From contig DVGZ01000125.1 of the NCBI GenBank assembly GCA_018712435.1, positions 1-46,760 on the forward strand: a stretch of DNA of 46,760 nt. The letters are read 5' to 3'. The DNA comes from Candidatus Caccousia avicola (GTDB taxonomy: Bacteria; Bacillota; Clostridia; Oscillospirales; Acutalibacteraceae). The notes below the pieces were generated by a model that saw nothing but the letters and a program-made list of their open reading frames with translations, did no database searches and was not told the DNA's origin. The position numbers and the translations under genes are program-made. This document shows positions 9,557-18,411 of the stretch, in pieces. How positions within the stretch are numbered: position 1 is the first letter of the stretch; the number at the start of each line of letters is the position of its first letter.

Positions 9557-10027
9557 TTAATAGTAGGCTCCGTTGTTTTCGAGCTCGTCCATCAGATCGT
9601 CGCCCGTCAGATCCACATTGTAGGGGATAATGATATAGGTATTGGTTGCCACCCGCTTGATCTTGCCGCCGTTGGCATAGGCCACGCCGGACAGGAAATC
9701 AATGATACGGCGGGAAACATCCTTTTCCGTATTTTCCAGGTTCAGCACCACCGTGTGCATCTTCAAAAGCTCGTCCGCAATGGCGCGCGTTTCCTCGGCA
9801 AAATTCTGAGGCTTGAACAGCACAACCTGAAGCTGGGCCGTCGCGTGAATGTTGACGACCTTATTCCCGGAGGAAACGGAGGAGGAATGTCTTGAAGTCT
9901 CCCGGTCTCTGGTTTCGATCGGGGTAATGTCCTCGTCTTCCTCGCGATCGTCCTCTTCGTAGTACTCGTCGTACTCGTCATCCGGAGGACTCCACATATT
10001 CTTTATTTTCTGTACAAAGCCTGCCAT
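9557..10027 (-). CDS. sepF: Cell division protein SepF
   Basis: A 156-residue protein. The N-terminal amphipathic membrane-binding helix (MAGFVQKIKNMW) is followed by a very acidic linker (about residues 15-35, mostly D, E and Y) and the C-terminal SepF domain (about 65-150: VVLFKPQNFAEETRAIADEL, RIIDFLSGVAYA). SepF tethers FtsZ filaments to the membrane. The ATG at 10027 is chosen because GGGAGGT lies 9 bases upstream and the helix follows directly. It lies between ylmE and ylmH, the conserved setting. Confidence 0.95.
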   Translation of the reverse strand: MAGFVQKIKNMWSPPDDEYDEYYEEDDREEDEDITPIETRDRETSRHSSSVSSGNKVVNIHATAQLQVVLFKPQNFAEETRAIADELLKMHTVVLNLENTEKDVSRRIIDFLSGVAYANGGKIKRVATNTYIIIPYNVDLTGDDLMDELENNGAYY

Positions 10028-10047
10028 GATCCAAACCTCCCGGCTGT

Positions 10048-10075
10048 CTAATTTCATCCCTCAAGAGGGAATTAG
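10048..10075 (-). other. Short hairpin between ylmE and sepF
   Basis: TCCCTC/GAGGGA separated by two bases, extended after a small bulge by CTAAT/ATTAG, overlaps the ylmE stop codon. There is no T tract. It is probably an mRNA structure, not a terminator. Confidence 0.35.
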
Positions 10076-10800
10076 TGGTAATTTCTGGGACCAAACAGCG
10101 CAGAACCGACCCGCACCAGATTGGCGCCTGCCCGTACCGCATCCGCAAAGTCCGCCGACATACCCATTGACAGATAATCCATAGTAACATTATCTATTCT
10201 TTTCTGCTTTATGTCAATAAAATATTGTGTCATTCTCGAAAAAAAGCGGATTGTCTCCTCTCGGGAAGCTTCCGCGGGCGGAATCGCCATCAAACCGCGC
10301 ACATGGACGCACGGCAGAGCGGCGGCCTGTTCGAGAAGCTCCGGCAGCGCCTCAGGCAGCACACCCGACTTGTTTTCCTCGCGTCCGATGTTGACTTCCA
10401 GCAGAATATCCATCTGTGTCCCCGCTTTTTCCGCCTGGCGCGAAATCTCCTGCGCCAGACGCACGCTGTCCACGGATTGGATCATGCTGACACGGCCAAT
10501 CAGCTGACGCACCTTGTTCGTCTGCAAATGACCGATAAACTGTACGTCCACCGGCGCGTAGCCATCGTACTTCTCGCAAAGCTCCTGCACCCGGTTTTCC
10601 CCGATATGCCGGATTCCCAGCTCGATCCCGTGATTGATGACCTCCACGGGGACCGTTTTTGTGGCCGCCAGCAGCGTCACCTCCTGCGGGGAGCGCCCGG
10701 AATCCAGAGCGGCTTTCTCCAGCTCGGAGCAAATTCTTTTGTAGTTTTCCTCCACGTCGCGGAATCTCTGTTCCAGCTCACTTGACAACCTTTCCGTCAT
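10072..10800 (-). CDS. ylmE: YggS/YlmE-family pyridoxal-phosphate homeostasis protein
   Basis: A 242-residue PLP-binding protein of the PLPBP/YggS family with an alanine-racemase-like TIM barrel. PLP Lys is in LLAATKT; other family blocks are HIGENRVQE, QFIGHLQTNK, LLEVNIG and the phosphate-binding region GMSADFADAV with VRVGSALFG. It holds and buffers PLP and has no proven enzyme activity. The start at 10800 lies inside the end of the upstream gene (overlap 23 bases), with a GGAAGGGA site upstream. It is placed just before sepF as in many Firmicutes. Confidence 0.93.
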   Translation of the reverse strand: MTERLSSELEQRFRDVEENYKRICSELEKAALDSGRSPQEVTLLAATKTVPVEVINHGIELGIRHIGENRVQELCEKYDGYAPVDVQFIGHLQTNKVRQLIGRVSMIQSVDSVRLAQEISRQAEKAGTQMDILLEVNIGREENKSGVLPEALPELLEQAAALPCVHVRGLMAIPPAEASREETIRFFSRMTQYFIDIKQKRIDNVTMDYLSMGMSADFADAVRAGANLVRVGSALFGPRNYH

Positions 10801-12076
10801 ACAAATCGGTCCCTTCCACCACAATTTCATCGTAAAGCTGCACGGTCTCGGAGGTCATCAGTTCCTCCGGATCGGGGTTCGGATCGCAGATCACATACGT
10901 CGAGGTACTGTAGAGCGGGACGATCTGCCGGAATACAATTTCGCTTCCGTGCATCACATACACGCCCTTGACCTCCCGCGTGTCCGTGGTCTCCTCCCCG
11001 TCCTCATTCTCCACCGTCCGGGTCACCTCCGCGAAATGCACTGCCTTCTGGCTGACGCGGATCCCGCTGTACTCCGTCACGGAGACGGAGCAGGTTTCCG
11101 TGCGCAGACGTGCCAGTTCTTCATTCATCGTGCTGCATTCGAGCACCACCGCCGCCTGCGACTCGATGCTTTCCTGATTGACCGCGCGGACAACCGCCGT
11201 CACGGAATCGGAGGTGGCAAAGGGAAAGCTCAGAGAAACCGCGTTCCCCTCGATAAATTTCAGCGCGTCCTGCGCGGAAACGACACAGACAAAGTACCAT
11301 TTGAACTCTCCGCAGATTTTTCCCACCGCGTCCGCCGGAGGGGAAACCTGTGTTTCCAGCTTCTGCTGGTACTGCTCCGGTGTGATGGTGAGAATCGAAT
11401 CGTAGTCAAAGACAGATTCATAGCCGTCCACCTCGCTGATGAACGTTCCGGCGGACGGAGCCGTCACAGTTCCCAGCACCTGACGGTTTGCGGTAAGCGC
11501 GTCTCTCTGCTGGGTCAGGGAGTTGATGCGATCGTTGAAATCGGAAACCTTGTTGGTCACGATTTGACGCTCGTTGAGGACATACAGGAGATCCTCCCTC
11601 GGTTCATCCAGAGCATCGTATTCCCCGGACGCGGACGTTTGCAGGAGCGCAATCAGCTTCTGACTGATCTGCTTGGTGAGGGAATCCTGATCCACCGCGT
11701 AGGTGCTGCCCGGTGAGGACAGCTTTTGCAGCTGGGAAATCTGAAGGTTCAGCGTTTCGATCTGCTGCTGGGCCGCCGCGTCCTGCTCCGTCGCGTAAAG
11801 CTCCGCGATCGTGCCGCCCTTGGAAACCTTGCCGCCATCCTCCACCACATAGGTAACCACACCGTTTGTCTGCTGCTGGATGACGCTCTCCTTGCGTACC
11901 GCCGTTCCGGTGGCCTGCACCACCTCGGCGGTTCCCGGATCGTCCGCCTGCACATAGACGGCCACCTCGGTTTTCACAGAGGTATAGTTGGCGTTATACA
12001 CCTGATACCCGATGTAAAAAAGAAGCAGAAAGGCCACGCAGAACGCTGCCAGCCTGCGGATCAAAGGACTGTTCAA
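10778..12076 (-). CDS. HlyD-like membrane-anchored adaptor protein
   Basis: A 432-residue protein with one N-terminal membrane helix (about 8-27) and an extracellular part with features of HlyD-type periplasmic adaptors: a half-lipoyl/beta-barrel segment (residues 55-95, VVTYVVEDGGKVSKGGTIAEL), a coiled coil (about 97-195) and the returning segment TVTAPSAGTFISEVDG near 205-220. No ABC exporter or outer channel is adjacent. Related genes occur beside ylmE/sepF in other Clostridia, which hints at an envelope or division role; this is inference. It starts with TTG overlapping the miaA stop, with GGGAG 8 bases upstream. It stands where Bacillus has ylmD. Confidence 0.75.
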   Translation of the reverse strand: MNSPLIRRLAAFCVAFLLLFYIGYQVYNANYTSVKTEVAVYVQADDPGTAEVVQATGTAVRKESVIQQQTNGVVTYVVEDGGKVSKGGTIAELYATEQDAAAQQQIETLNLQISQLQKLSSPGSTYAVDQDSLTKQISQKLIALLQTSASGEYDALDEPREDLLYVLNERQIVTNKVSDFNDRINSLTQQRDALTANRQVLGTVTAPSAGTFISEVDGYESVFDYDSILTITPEQYQQKLETQVSPPADAVGKICGEFKWYFVCVVSAQDALKFIEGNAVSLSFPFATSDSVTAVVRAVNQESIESQAAVVLECSTMNEELARLRTETCSVSVTEYSGIRVSQKAVHFAEVTRTVENEDGEETTDTREVKGVYVMHGSEIVFRQIVPLYSTSTYVICDPNPDPEELMTSETVQLYDEIVVEGTDLYDGKVVK

Positions 12077-13098
12077 ACCTCACGCTCCCTTTCCGCCGCC
12101 TGGTTTTCGGAATTTTCCTTCGGTACACCGGAATCCGGCTCCTCTTCATTATAGCGAATGGACAGTTCTTTTGCAACTATGGAAGAAACTTCCTGCAAAA
12201 GCCGATCGTCCGAAACCCGATCCCGCTCGATCCAATGAATCGCTTCCTCCCGGCGGAACCAGGTCAACTGACGCTTGGCATAGCGCCGCGTGCCCTGCCG
12301 CAGCCTGTCCGCGGCTTCCTCCAGCGTACATTCTTCCCTGAAACAGGGAAAAAATTCCTTGCAGCCGATCGCCTGCTTGACCGTGGCGGCGCCGGGGAAT
12401 TCCATCAAACGGCGCGCCTCATCCAGCAAACCGTTTTCGAGCATCACACCGACGCGACGATTGATCCGATCGTACAGCAGAGAGCGATCCGCGTAGGTCA
12501 GGCCGATCCAGCATGCCTGATACGGAGACGGCTCCCGTCTCGACTCTTCCCGCAGGCTCGCCATGGTTTTTCCCGTCAGCCGGCACAATTCGAGAGCGCG
12601 CACAATCCGTTTGATATCCCGGGGACACAGGCGCGCCGCCGTCTCCGGATCCAATCCGCGCAGCTCCTCCAAAAGAACGTCCGCTCCTTCCCGCTGCACA
12701 CGCTGTTCCAATTCCGCGCGCAGCTTGTTGTCCCGGGGCTCCTCGGAAAAGGAGATGTGATGCAGAAGGGACGACACATACAGGCCTGTCCCGCCCACGA
12801 CAATGGGTAAGCGTCCTCTCGCCCGGATCTCCCGGATGGCCTGACCGGCCAGCGTCACATAATCCGCCACGCTGAACGGCTTGTCCCAGTCCAAAAAAGC
12901 CAGCAGATGATGCGGCACGCCGTCCATTTCCTCCCGCGAGGGCTGAGCCGTGCTGATCGGAAGCCCCCGGTAAATCTGCATGGAATCGGCGGACACCACC
13001 TCACCGTCAAAGCGTTTGGCCAGCTGAATCGCCAGCTCCGTCTTGCCGGAGGCCGTCGGCCCGACCACCGCGACCACTGGTATCATTTCCGTTTGCAT
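12073..13098 (-). CDS. miaA: tRNA dimethylallyltransferase
   Basis: A 341-residue enzyme that transfers dimethylallyl to N6 of A37 in tRNAs reading UNN codons, giving the substrate for MiaB, encoded upstream in the same run. The P-loop GPTASGKT is at about residues 12-19; DSMQIYRG and the family's GGTGLY segment follow. The start at 13098 is chosen because GGGAGGG lies just upstream and the P-loop follows at the usual distance. Position after mutL is common in Firmicutes and proteobacteria; hfq, the frequent next neighbour, is not here. Confidence 0.95.
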   Translation of the reverse strand: MQTEMIPVVAVVGPTASGKTELAIQLAKRFDGEVVSADSMQIYRGLPISTAQPSREEMDGVPHHLLAFLDWDKPFSVADYVTLAGQAIREIRARGRLPIVVGGTGLYVSSLLHHISFSEEPRDNKLRAELEQRVQREGADVLLEELRGLDPETAARLCPRDIKRIVRALELCRLTGKTMASLREESRREPSPYQACWIGLTYADRSLLYDRINRRVGVMLENGLLDEARRLMEFPGAATVKQAIGCKEFFPCFREECTLEEAADRLRQGTRRYAKRQLTWFRREEAIHWIERDRVSDDRLLQEVSSIVAKELSIRYNEEEPDSGVPKENSENQAAEREREV

Positions 13099-13182
13099 GG
13101 GTTCCCTCCCTTCTGGAATGCGGGCCGTATCTCTATCATAGAACGAGAAACCCGCGAAAAACATCGAAATCCGGCGGACATG

Positions 13183-15162
13183 CTATGGCAGCCTTCCAAA
13201 CTGCTTTTCCAGATCCCGCCGCCGCATAACAATAGAAACGGGACGGCCGTGCGGGCAATAGCGGATTTCCGGGTGCGCGGCAAGCTGAGCGGCCAGCGCC
13301 GTCAGTTCTTCCCGCGACAGCTCATCTCCCGCTTTGATCGCCGCCCGGCAGGCGACATTGTGATAAAGCCAGTCCAGCTTTTCCGTTGTCAAATCGGTTT
13401 TGGAGCGCACAAGATAGCCTGCCATTTCCATCACGGCGTCCGCGATCCCCTCACCCTCCAAAATCAGCGGAGCGGTGCGCACCAGCACCGTGCCCGCCCC
13501 GAAATCGTCAATCTCAAATCCGGCTTTGCGGCACAGCTCCCGCGCTTCAAGAACGGCGGCATACTCATTTTTTTCGAGCGTCACGGAGACGGGTTCGAGC
13601 AAAAGCTGGCAGTCCGCGTCGCCGCGTTCGGCCTTCAGCTTCTCATTGATCATCCGCTCGTGCGCCGCGTGCTTATCAATCCAAATCAGATCGTCCCCGC
13701 TTTCGAGAATCACATAAGTACCGAAAGCCTCCCCCACCAGACGGAACGAGGGCTCCGGCTGTGTCTCCGGTTCCGGCGCTTGCTCGAATTGTACCGCGTT
13801 CTCGGGCTCGGGCGTTTCCGGAAACGGTACCGTGTCCTCATGCTGCGGATCTGCCTGCGGAAGCGCCTGTCCGGCTTTCTCCGAACCAGCGGGAGGAGCA
13901 GGATTTTCTTCTGGCTCACTCTCTGCCGGGTAAATCGGACGGGTCGCGGCAAAGCTCTCCCTGACGGTTCCATGCCCGCTGGGCGAAAAGGGACGGGACA
14001 GCTTTGGCACTGAAATCTCCGGCTCCGGCCCGTCCTCCCGCCGGGGCATTTGCTCTTCTACATCCCCCGCCGGTTTTTCCTGACGCTGGGACAGGGAAAG
14101 CTGACGCACCTCCGGCTGAACCCCGGCAAAAACGGGAGGGCGCGCCGTCGGGAATTGCGCCACACGAGGGGTATCCCCCTGGTTCAGCGCCGTTTTGACT
14201 CCATGATACACACAGTCAAACAACGGCTTTTCGTTGACAAAGCGCACCTCGATTTTTGCCGGGTGAACATTCACGTCCACCGCGCGGCACGACACCGTCA
14301 GGTGCAGCACACACGCAGGCATTTTCCCCACCATCAGAGAGCCCTTGAAGGCCTCCTCCAGAGCGACCATGGCGGTGCGGCTCTTGACGTAACGGCCATT
14401 GAGGAAAAAATTCTGCATGCTCCGGTTCGGGCGCGCCGCCGCGGGACGGCTCACATAGCCTTTGACGGATGTACCGCCGTAGGAGTAATCCACCGGAATC
14501 AATCCCTGCGTAAACTCCCGGCCATAGACCGCGTAGATCGCGGACTTGAGATCCCCGTCGCCGGGCGTGTGGATCGTTTCCTTTCCATCGCGCACAAAGC
14601 GGAAGGAGATCTCCGGATGGGAGAGCGCGATTTTATCCATCACGGACGCAACGGCGTTGCCTTCCACGACGTCCTTTTTCAGAAACTTCATACGCGCGGG
14701 GGTGTTAAAGAAGAGGTCGCGCACCACGATGGTGGTACCCGCCGGACATCCGGCCTCCGTGCATTCCTCCTCCTCGCCCCCGGCAATGACGTAGCGCGTC
14801 CCTTCCAGTGCGTCCCCGACACGGGTGAGCAGCTCCACACGGGCAACCGCCGCAATGGAGGCCAGCGCCTCCCCGCGAAAACCGAGCGTGCCGATCCCTT
14901 CCAGATCCTCCGGGCTGTTTACCTTACTGGTGGCATGGCGGAGAAAAGCGGTCGGAACGTCCTCCCGCGCAATGCCGCAGCCGTTGTCGGTGATGCGCAG
15001 ATAGGAAACGCCTCCGTGCTGGATCTCCACGGTGACGGCGGTGGAACCGGCGTCCACCGCGTTTTCCAAAAGCTCCTTCACCACGGAGGAGGGGCGATCC
15101 ACCACCTCGCCCGCCGCAATCAGCTCCGCGACCTGCTTTTCCAAAACATGAATCCGTCCCAT
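13183..15162 (-). CDS. mutL: DNA mismatch repair protein MutL
   Basis: A 659-residue MutL. The N-terminal GHKL ATPase shows KELLENAVDAG, DNGCGI and GTLGFRGEAL. A Pro/Glu-rich linker (about residues 335-460) leads to the C-terminal dimerisation/endonuclease domain with DKHAAHERMINE, the DQHA(x)2E(x)4E metal motif with Lys in place of Gln, plus ACRAAIKAGD and CPHGRP. So this is a nicking MutL, as expected in an organism without MutH. The ATG at 15162 has AAGGAGG 7 bases upstream. It follows mutS by 30 bases and is certainly co-transcribed. Confidence 0.96.
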   Translation of the reverse strand: MGRIHVLEKQVAELIAAGEVVDRPSSVVKELLENAVDAGSTAVTVEIQHGGVSYLRITDNGCGIAREDVPTAFLRHATSKVNSPEDLEGIGTLGFRGEALASIAAVARVELLTRVGDALEGTRYVIAGGEEEECTEAGCPAGTTIVVRDLFFNTPARMKFLKKDVVEGNAVASVMDKIALSHPEISFRFVRDGKETIHTPGDGDLKSAIYAVYGREFTQGLIPVDYSYGGTSVKGYVSRPAAARPNRSMQNFFLNGRYVKSRTAMVALEEAFKGSLMVGKMPACVLHLTVSCRAVDVNVHPAKIEVRFVNEKPLFDCVYHGVKTALNQGDTPRVAQFPTARPPVFAGVQPEVRQLSLSQRQEKPAGDVEEQMPRREDGPEPEISVPKLSRPFSPSGHGTVRESFAATRPIYPAESEPEENPAPPAGSEKAGQALPQADPQHEDTVPFPETPEPENAVQFEQAPEPETQPEPSFRLVGEAFGTYVILESGDDLIWIDKHAAHERMINEKLKAERGDADCQLLLEPVSVTLEKNEYAAVLEARELCRKAGFEIDDFGAGTVLVRTAPLILEGEGIADAVMEMAGYLVRSKTDLTTEKLDWLYHNVACRAAIKAGDELSREELTALAAQLAAHPEIRYCPHGRPVSIVMRRRDLEKQFGRLP

Positions 15163-15192
15163 GAAATCCTCCTTTCCTCCGGCCAAACGCCG

Positions 15193-17814
15193 TTACTCCT
15201 TTTGCGCCAGTGTAGTCAGTTCAAACAGCTGCGTCATGCACTCGATCGGTGTGAGTGTGTTCACGTCCAGGCTGCGCAGACGATCCATGATCTCGCGCTC
15301 CCCGCCCGGCAGCATGGCAAGCTGCATCGCGTCCGCCGGCTCCGGCTCCTGTTTGCGTGTTTTTCCTTTCGGGGGAGACACGGCCTGCCCGCTTTCCAGC
15401 TCGGACAGGATCTGCCGGGCGCGGTTAATCACCTTATTGGGAACACCCGCCAGCTTGGCTACCTCAATGCCGAAGCTGTCGTCCGCTCCGCCGCGTACAA
15501 TCCGCCGCAGGAAGGTGATATCGTCACCCCGCTTTTTGACGGCGATATTGAAATTCTTCACGCCGTCGACCAGATCTTCAAGCACCGTCAACTCGTGGTA
15601 ATGGGTGGCAAAGAGCGCCTTCGCTCCCAGCTGCTTTTTGTCGGCCACATATTCCAGCACCGCGCGGGCAATGCTCATACCGTCAAACGTGGAGGTTCCG
15701 CGCCCAATCTCATCCAGAATCAGAAGACTATCCTGTGTGGCACTGCGGATGATCTCCGCCACCTCGCTCATCTCCACCATGAACGTCGACTGTCCCGAAG
15801 CCAGATCGTCCGACGCGCCGACGCGGGTGAAAATGCTGTCCGTGATGCTGATATCGGCGGAAGCTGCCGGGACAAAGCAGCCAATCTGCGCCATTAGAAC
15901 AATCAGGGCGATCTGCCGCATGTACGTCGATTTTCCAGCCATATTCGGGCCGGTGATGATCGCCACGCGGTTTTCCCCGCGATCCAGCATCACATCGTTC
16001 GGCACAAACGGCACGTCCAGCAGCTTCTCCACCACCGGGTGGCGTCCTTCCCGGATCTGGATGCGTCCTTCCAGATTGATAGAGGGCCGCACATAATTCT
16101 GCGCGGCGGAAACCTGAGCGAACGAACGCAATACATCAATCTGCGCCACAGCCGCCGCCGTGCTCTGGATCCGGGCCAGCTCTCCGGCTGTCCGCTTGCG
16201 CACCTGATCGAAAAGATTGTATTCGAGCTGCACGGAGCGTTCCTGCGCGCCGAGGATCCGCCCTTCCAGCTCTTTGAGCTCGGGGGTGATGAAGCGCTCA
16301 CAGTTGGTGAGCGTCTGCTTGCGGATGTACTCCGGCGGGGCCTGGTTTTTATAGGAATTGCTGATTTCAATGTAATAGCCAAAGACACGGTTATAGCCGA
16401 CCTTCAGCTTCGGGATCCCGGTCCGCTCGCGCTCCTTGGCCTCGATCTGCGCGATGATCCCGCGCCCGTTCGTCATATCGCCTTTGAGCAGATCCAGCTC
16501 CTCGCTGTAGCCGGGACGGATCAGCCCACCCTCACGCACGGAAAACGGCGGATCGTCATCGATAGCGCTCTCAATCAAATCGCAGACGTCCTCAAGCGGA
16601 TCGATCTCATCCCGCAGGGCGCAGAGCAAGGCCGACTGCGCTCCCGCCAACGCCCCCCGAAGCACCGGAAGGCGGGCCAGCGCCGCCGACAGCGAGCGAA
16701 GTTCCCTTGCGTTCGAGGAACCGTACACAATCCGGCTCATCAGACGTTCCAGATCGTGAATGCCGGAAAGCCCTTCCAGCACATCGTCGCGCAGCGCGGC
16801 GGAGCGAACCAGCTCCTCCACCGCGTTCTGACGGCGCGTAATCTGTCCCGGACTGATCAGCGGCTTTTCGATCCAGTTGCGGATCAAGCGTTTTCCCATC
16901 GCGGTGCGCGTGCAGTCCAGCACCCAGAGAAGGGATCCGCGCTTTTCCTTGGAGCGCATCGTTTCGCATAGTTCCAGATTACGGCGGGCATTCAGGTCCA
17001 GATGCATATACTGCGCTTCGCTGTAGAGCTTCAGCTCCGTCATGCGCTCCAGGCCTGTGCGCTGGGTCCGTTTCAAATATCCCAGCAGCGCGCCGAGCGC
17101 CGCCGTGATCAGGGGCTGGTCCGCAATTCCCAGATCGTCCAGAGACTTCCCGGAAAACTGGTCGCCCACCGTCTCCTGCGCTTCCTCCAGATCAAATTCT
17201 TCCTCGGGAAGCAGTTCCAAGCTCGCGGAGAGCCGTTCCCGGATAAACGCGGGCAGCTCTTTGAAATCCAGCGCGCCGGGATTCAGAAGAATTTCCCGGG
17301 GAGAAAAGCGGGACAGCTCATTGATCAGCTGTTCGCTCAGATCACCGCCGGAGAGAACGCAGGCGTTCAGCTCGCCCGTGGAGATATCGGCAAAGCAGCA
17401 GCCCGCCTGTCCCCCGCCCGTACAGATAGAGCAGATGTAATTGTTCTTTGTCTCGTCCAGCATGCTGCTTTCCAGAACGGTGCCGGGCGTGATAACACGG
17501 ATAATGTCACGCTTAACCAGCCCTTTCGCCAAAGCGGGATCCTCCATCTGCTCACAGATGGCAACCTTGTATCCCTTCTGCACCAGACGCGCAATGTAGC
17601 TTTCCGCGCTGTGGAACGGCACGCCGCACATCGGCGCACGCTCCTCCTGCCCGCAGTCGCGCCCGGTGAGCGTCAGATCCAGTTCCTGCGAAACCAGCTT
17701 CGCGTCGTCAAAAAACATCTCGTAAAAATCGCCCAGCCGGAAGAAAAGGATCGTCCCGGGATTTTTCTCCTTCATCTCCACATACTGCTGCATCATTGGC
17801 GAAAGATTTGCCAT
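15193..17814 (-). CDS. mutS: DNA mismatch repair protein MutS
   Basis: An 873-residue mismatch sensor. The mismatch-reading Phe-x-Glu motif is in GDFYEMF (about residue 39), clamp and lever domains follow, and the ATPase has Walker A GPNMAGKSTYMRQ, Walker B LLILDEIGRGTS and a conserved ATHYHEL. The C-terminal tail is short. The start has GGAGG 8 bases upstream. Gene order miaB - ylbF-like - mutS - mutL reflects the Bacillus block ymcB-ymcA-cotE-mutS-mutL, here without cotE. Confidence 0.97.
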   Translation of the reverse strand: MANLSPMMQQYVEMKEKNPGTILFFRLGDFYEMFFDDAKLVSQELDLTLTGRDCGQEERAPMCGVPFHSAESYIARLVQKGYKVAICEQMEDPALAKGLVKRDIIRVITPGTVLESSMLDETKNNYICSICTGGGQAGCCFADISTGELNACVLSGGDLSEQLINELSRFSPREILLNPGALDFKELPAFIRERLSASLELLPEEEFDLEEAQETVGDQFSGKSLDDLGIADQPLITAALGALLGYLKRTQRTGLERMTELKLYSEAQYMHLDLNARRNLELCETMRSKEKRGSLLWVLDCTRTAMGKRLIRNWIEKPLISPGQITRRQNAVEELVRSAALRDDVLEGLSGIHDLERLMSRIVYGSSNARELRSLSAALARLPVLRGALAGAQSALLCALRDEIDPLEDVCDLIESAIDDDPPFSVREGGLIRPGYSEELDLLKGDMTNGRGIIAQIEAKERERTGIPKLKVGYNRVFGYYIEISNSYKNQAPPEYIRKQTLTNCERFITPELKELEGRILGAQERSVQLEYNLFDQVRKRTAGELARIQSTAAAVAQIDVLRSFAQVSAAQNYVRPSINLEGRIQIREGRHPVVEKLLDVPFVPNDVMLDRGENRVAIITGPNMAGKSTYMRQIALIVLMAQIGCFVPAASADISITDSIFTRVGASDDLASGQSTFMVEMSEVAEIIRSATQDSLLILDEIGRGTSTFDGMSIARAVLEYVADKKQLGAKALFATHYHELTVLEDLVDGVKNFNIAVKKRGDDITFLRRIVRGGADDSFGIEVAKLAGVPNKVINRARQILSELESGQAVSPPKGKTRKQEPEPADAMQLAMLPGGEREIMDRLRSLDVNTLTPIECMTQLFELTTLAQKE

Positions 17815-17925
17815 ACTTCTGCCTCCAACCCAAAATGGAAAACATGCGGAAGGGATCCGCCCTCGTCTCCCCTCCGCATGCCGTTGCCGTAATTCGCTGT
17901 TTTCCCGCCGTGCGGGGAGCGGCGC

Positions 17926-18333
17926 TTAGTGGCAGCCGCCGCAGGAGCCGCAGTTTCCGCCGCAGCTATGCTCCTCATAGTCCGCGGTGTCCGGATCCGC
18001 TCCGTCCGCGCACTGGCTGATGATGGCGCTGATCCGGTTGAGCACAGCGTCAAGATCCTGCTTCGCGGCGTTGTATGCCTGCATGCTGTCGTTCTGCATA
18101 ATCTGGCCGTACAGCAGACGGATCTCGTTGTTCAGCTCCTCGAGCTTCTTCTCGTCGCGCTCGTCCTTGTTGGCTTCGTTGTTGATCGCCATTCTCTTGA
18201 GATTGAAATCGCCGATCATATTTTGCAGCACGGCGTCGCCGTCGCAGGCTTCGCTGGCCTTGCGCATGGCAAGATACCGCTCGTCCTTTTGCAGTTCGCG
18301 TCCGATTTCACGGGCCAGTTCGATCATATCCAT
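17926..18333 (-). CDS. YlbF/YmcA (RicA)-family protein with Cys-rich tail
   Basis: A 135-residue, mostly alpha-helical protein of the Com_YlbF family (YlbF/YmcA). Helices cover residues 1-107; the tail from 120 ends with four closely spaced cysteines (124, 128, 131, 134) in a Gly-rich run, plus Cys30 and Cys108. In B. subtilis RicA(YmcA)-RicF(YlbF)-RicT(YaaT) form an iron-sulfur complex acting on RNase Y-dependent RNA processing, competence and sporulation. The place between miaB and mutS equals that of ymcA/ricA, so it may be the RicA counterpart. The tail could bind an Fe-S cluster or zinc. SD GGAGGT precedes the ATG. Confidence 0.82.
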   Translation of the reverse strand: MDMIELAREIGRELQKDERYLAMRKASEACDGDAVLQNMIGDFNLKRMAINNEANKDERDEKKLEELNNEIRLLYGQIMQNDSMQAYNAAKQDLDAVLNRISAIISQCADGADPDTADYEEHSCGGNCGSCGGCH

Positions 18334-18411
18334 GGGAATACCTCCAAATGTTATAAAATAGAATATATAGAATAAATACTGTCAGAAACTCATGTGGGTG
18401 GCCGGCCTGTC

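Noticed and set aside
5158-9630. A very long open frame of about 1490 codons on the plus strand
   Set aside because: It runs antisense through ileS, divIVA and ylmH, whose protein families are certain. It reflects codon bias in a GC-rich genome; no domain or ribosome site is seen.
13740-14120. Possible frameshift in the middle of mutL
   Set aside because: The Pro/Glu-rich stretch is the normal variable linker of MutL; the frame is open and both ends are conserved.
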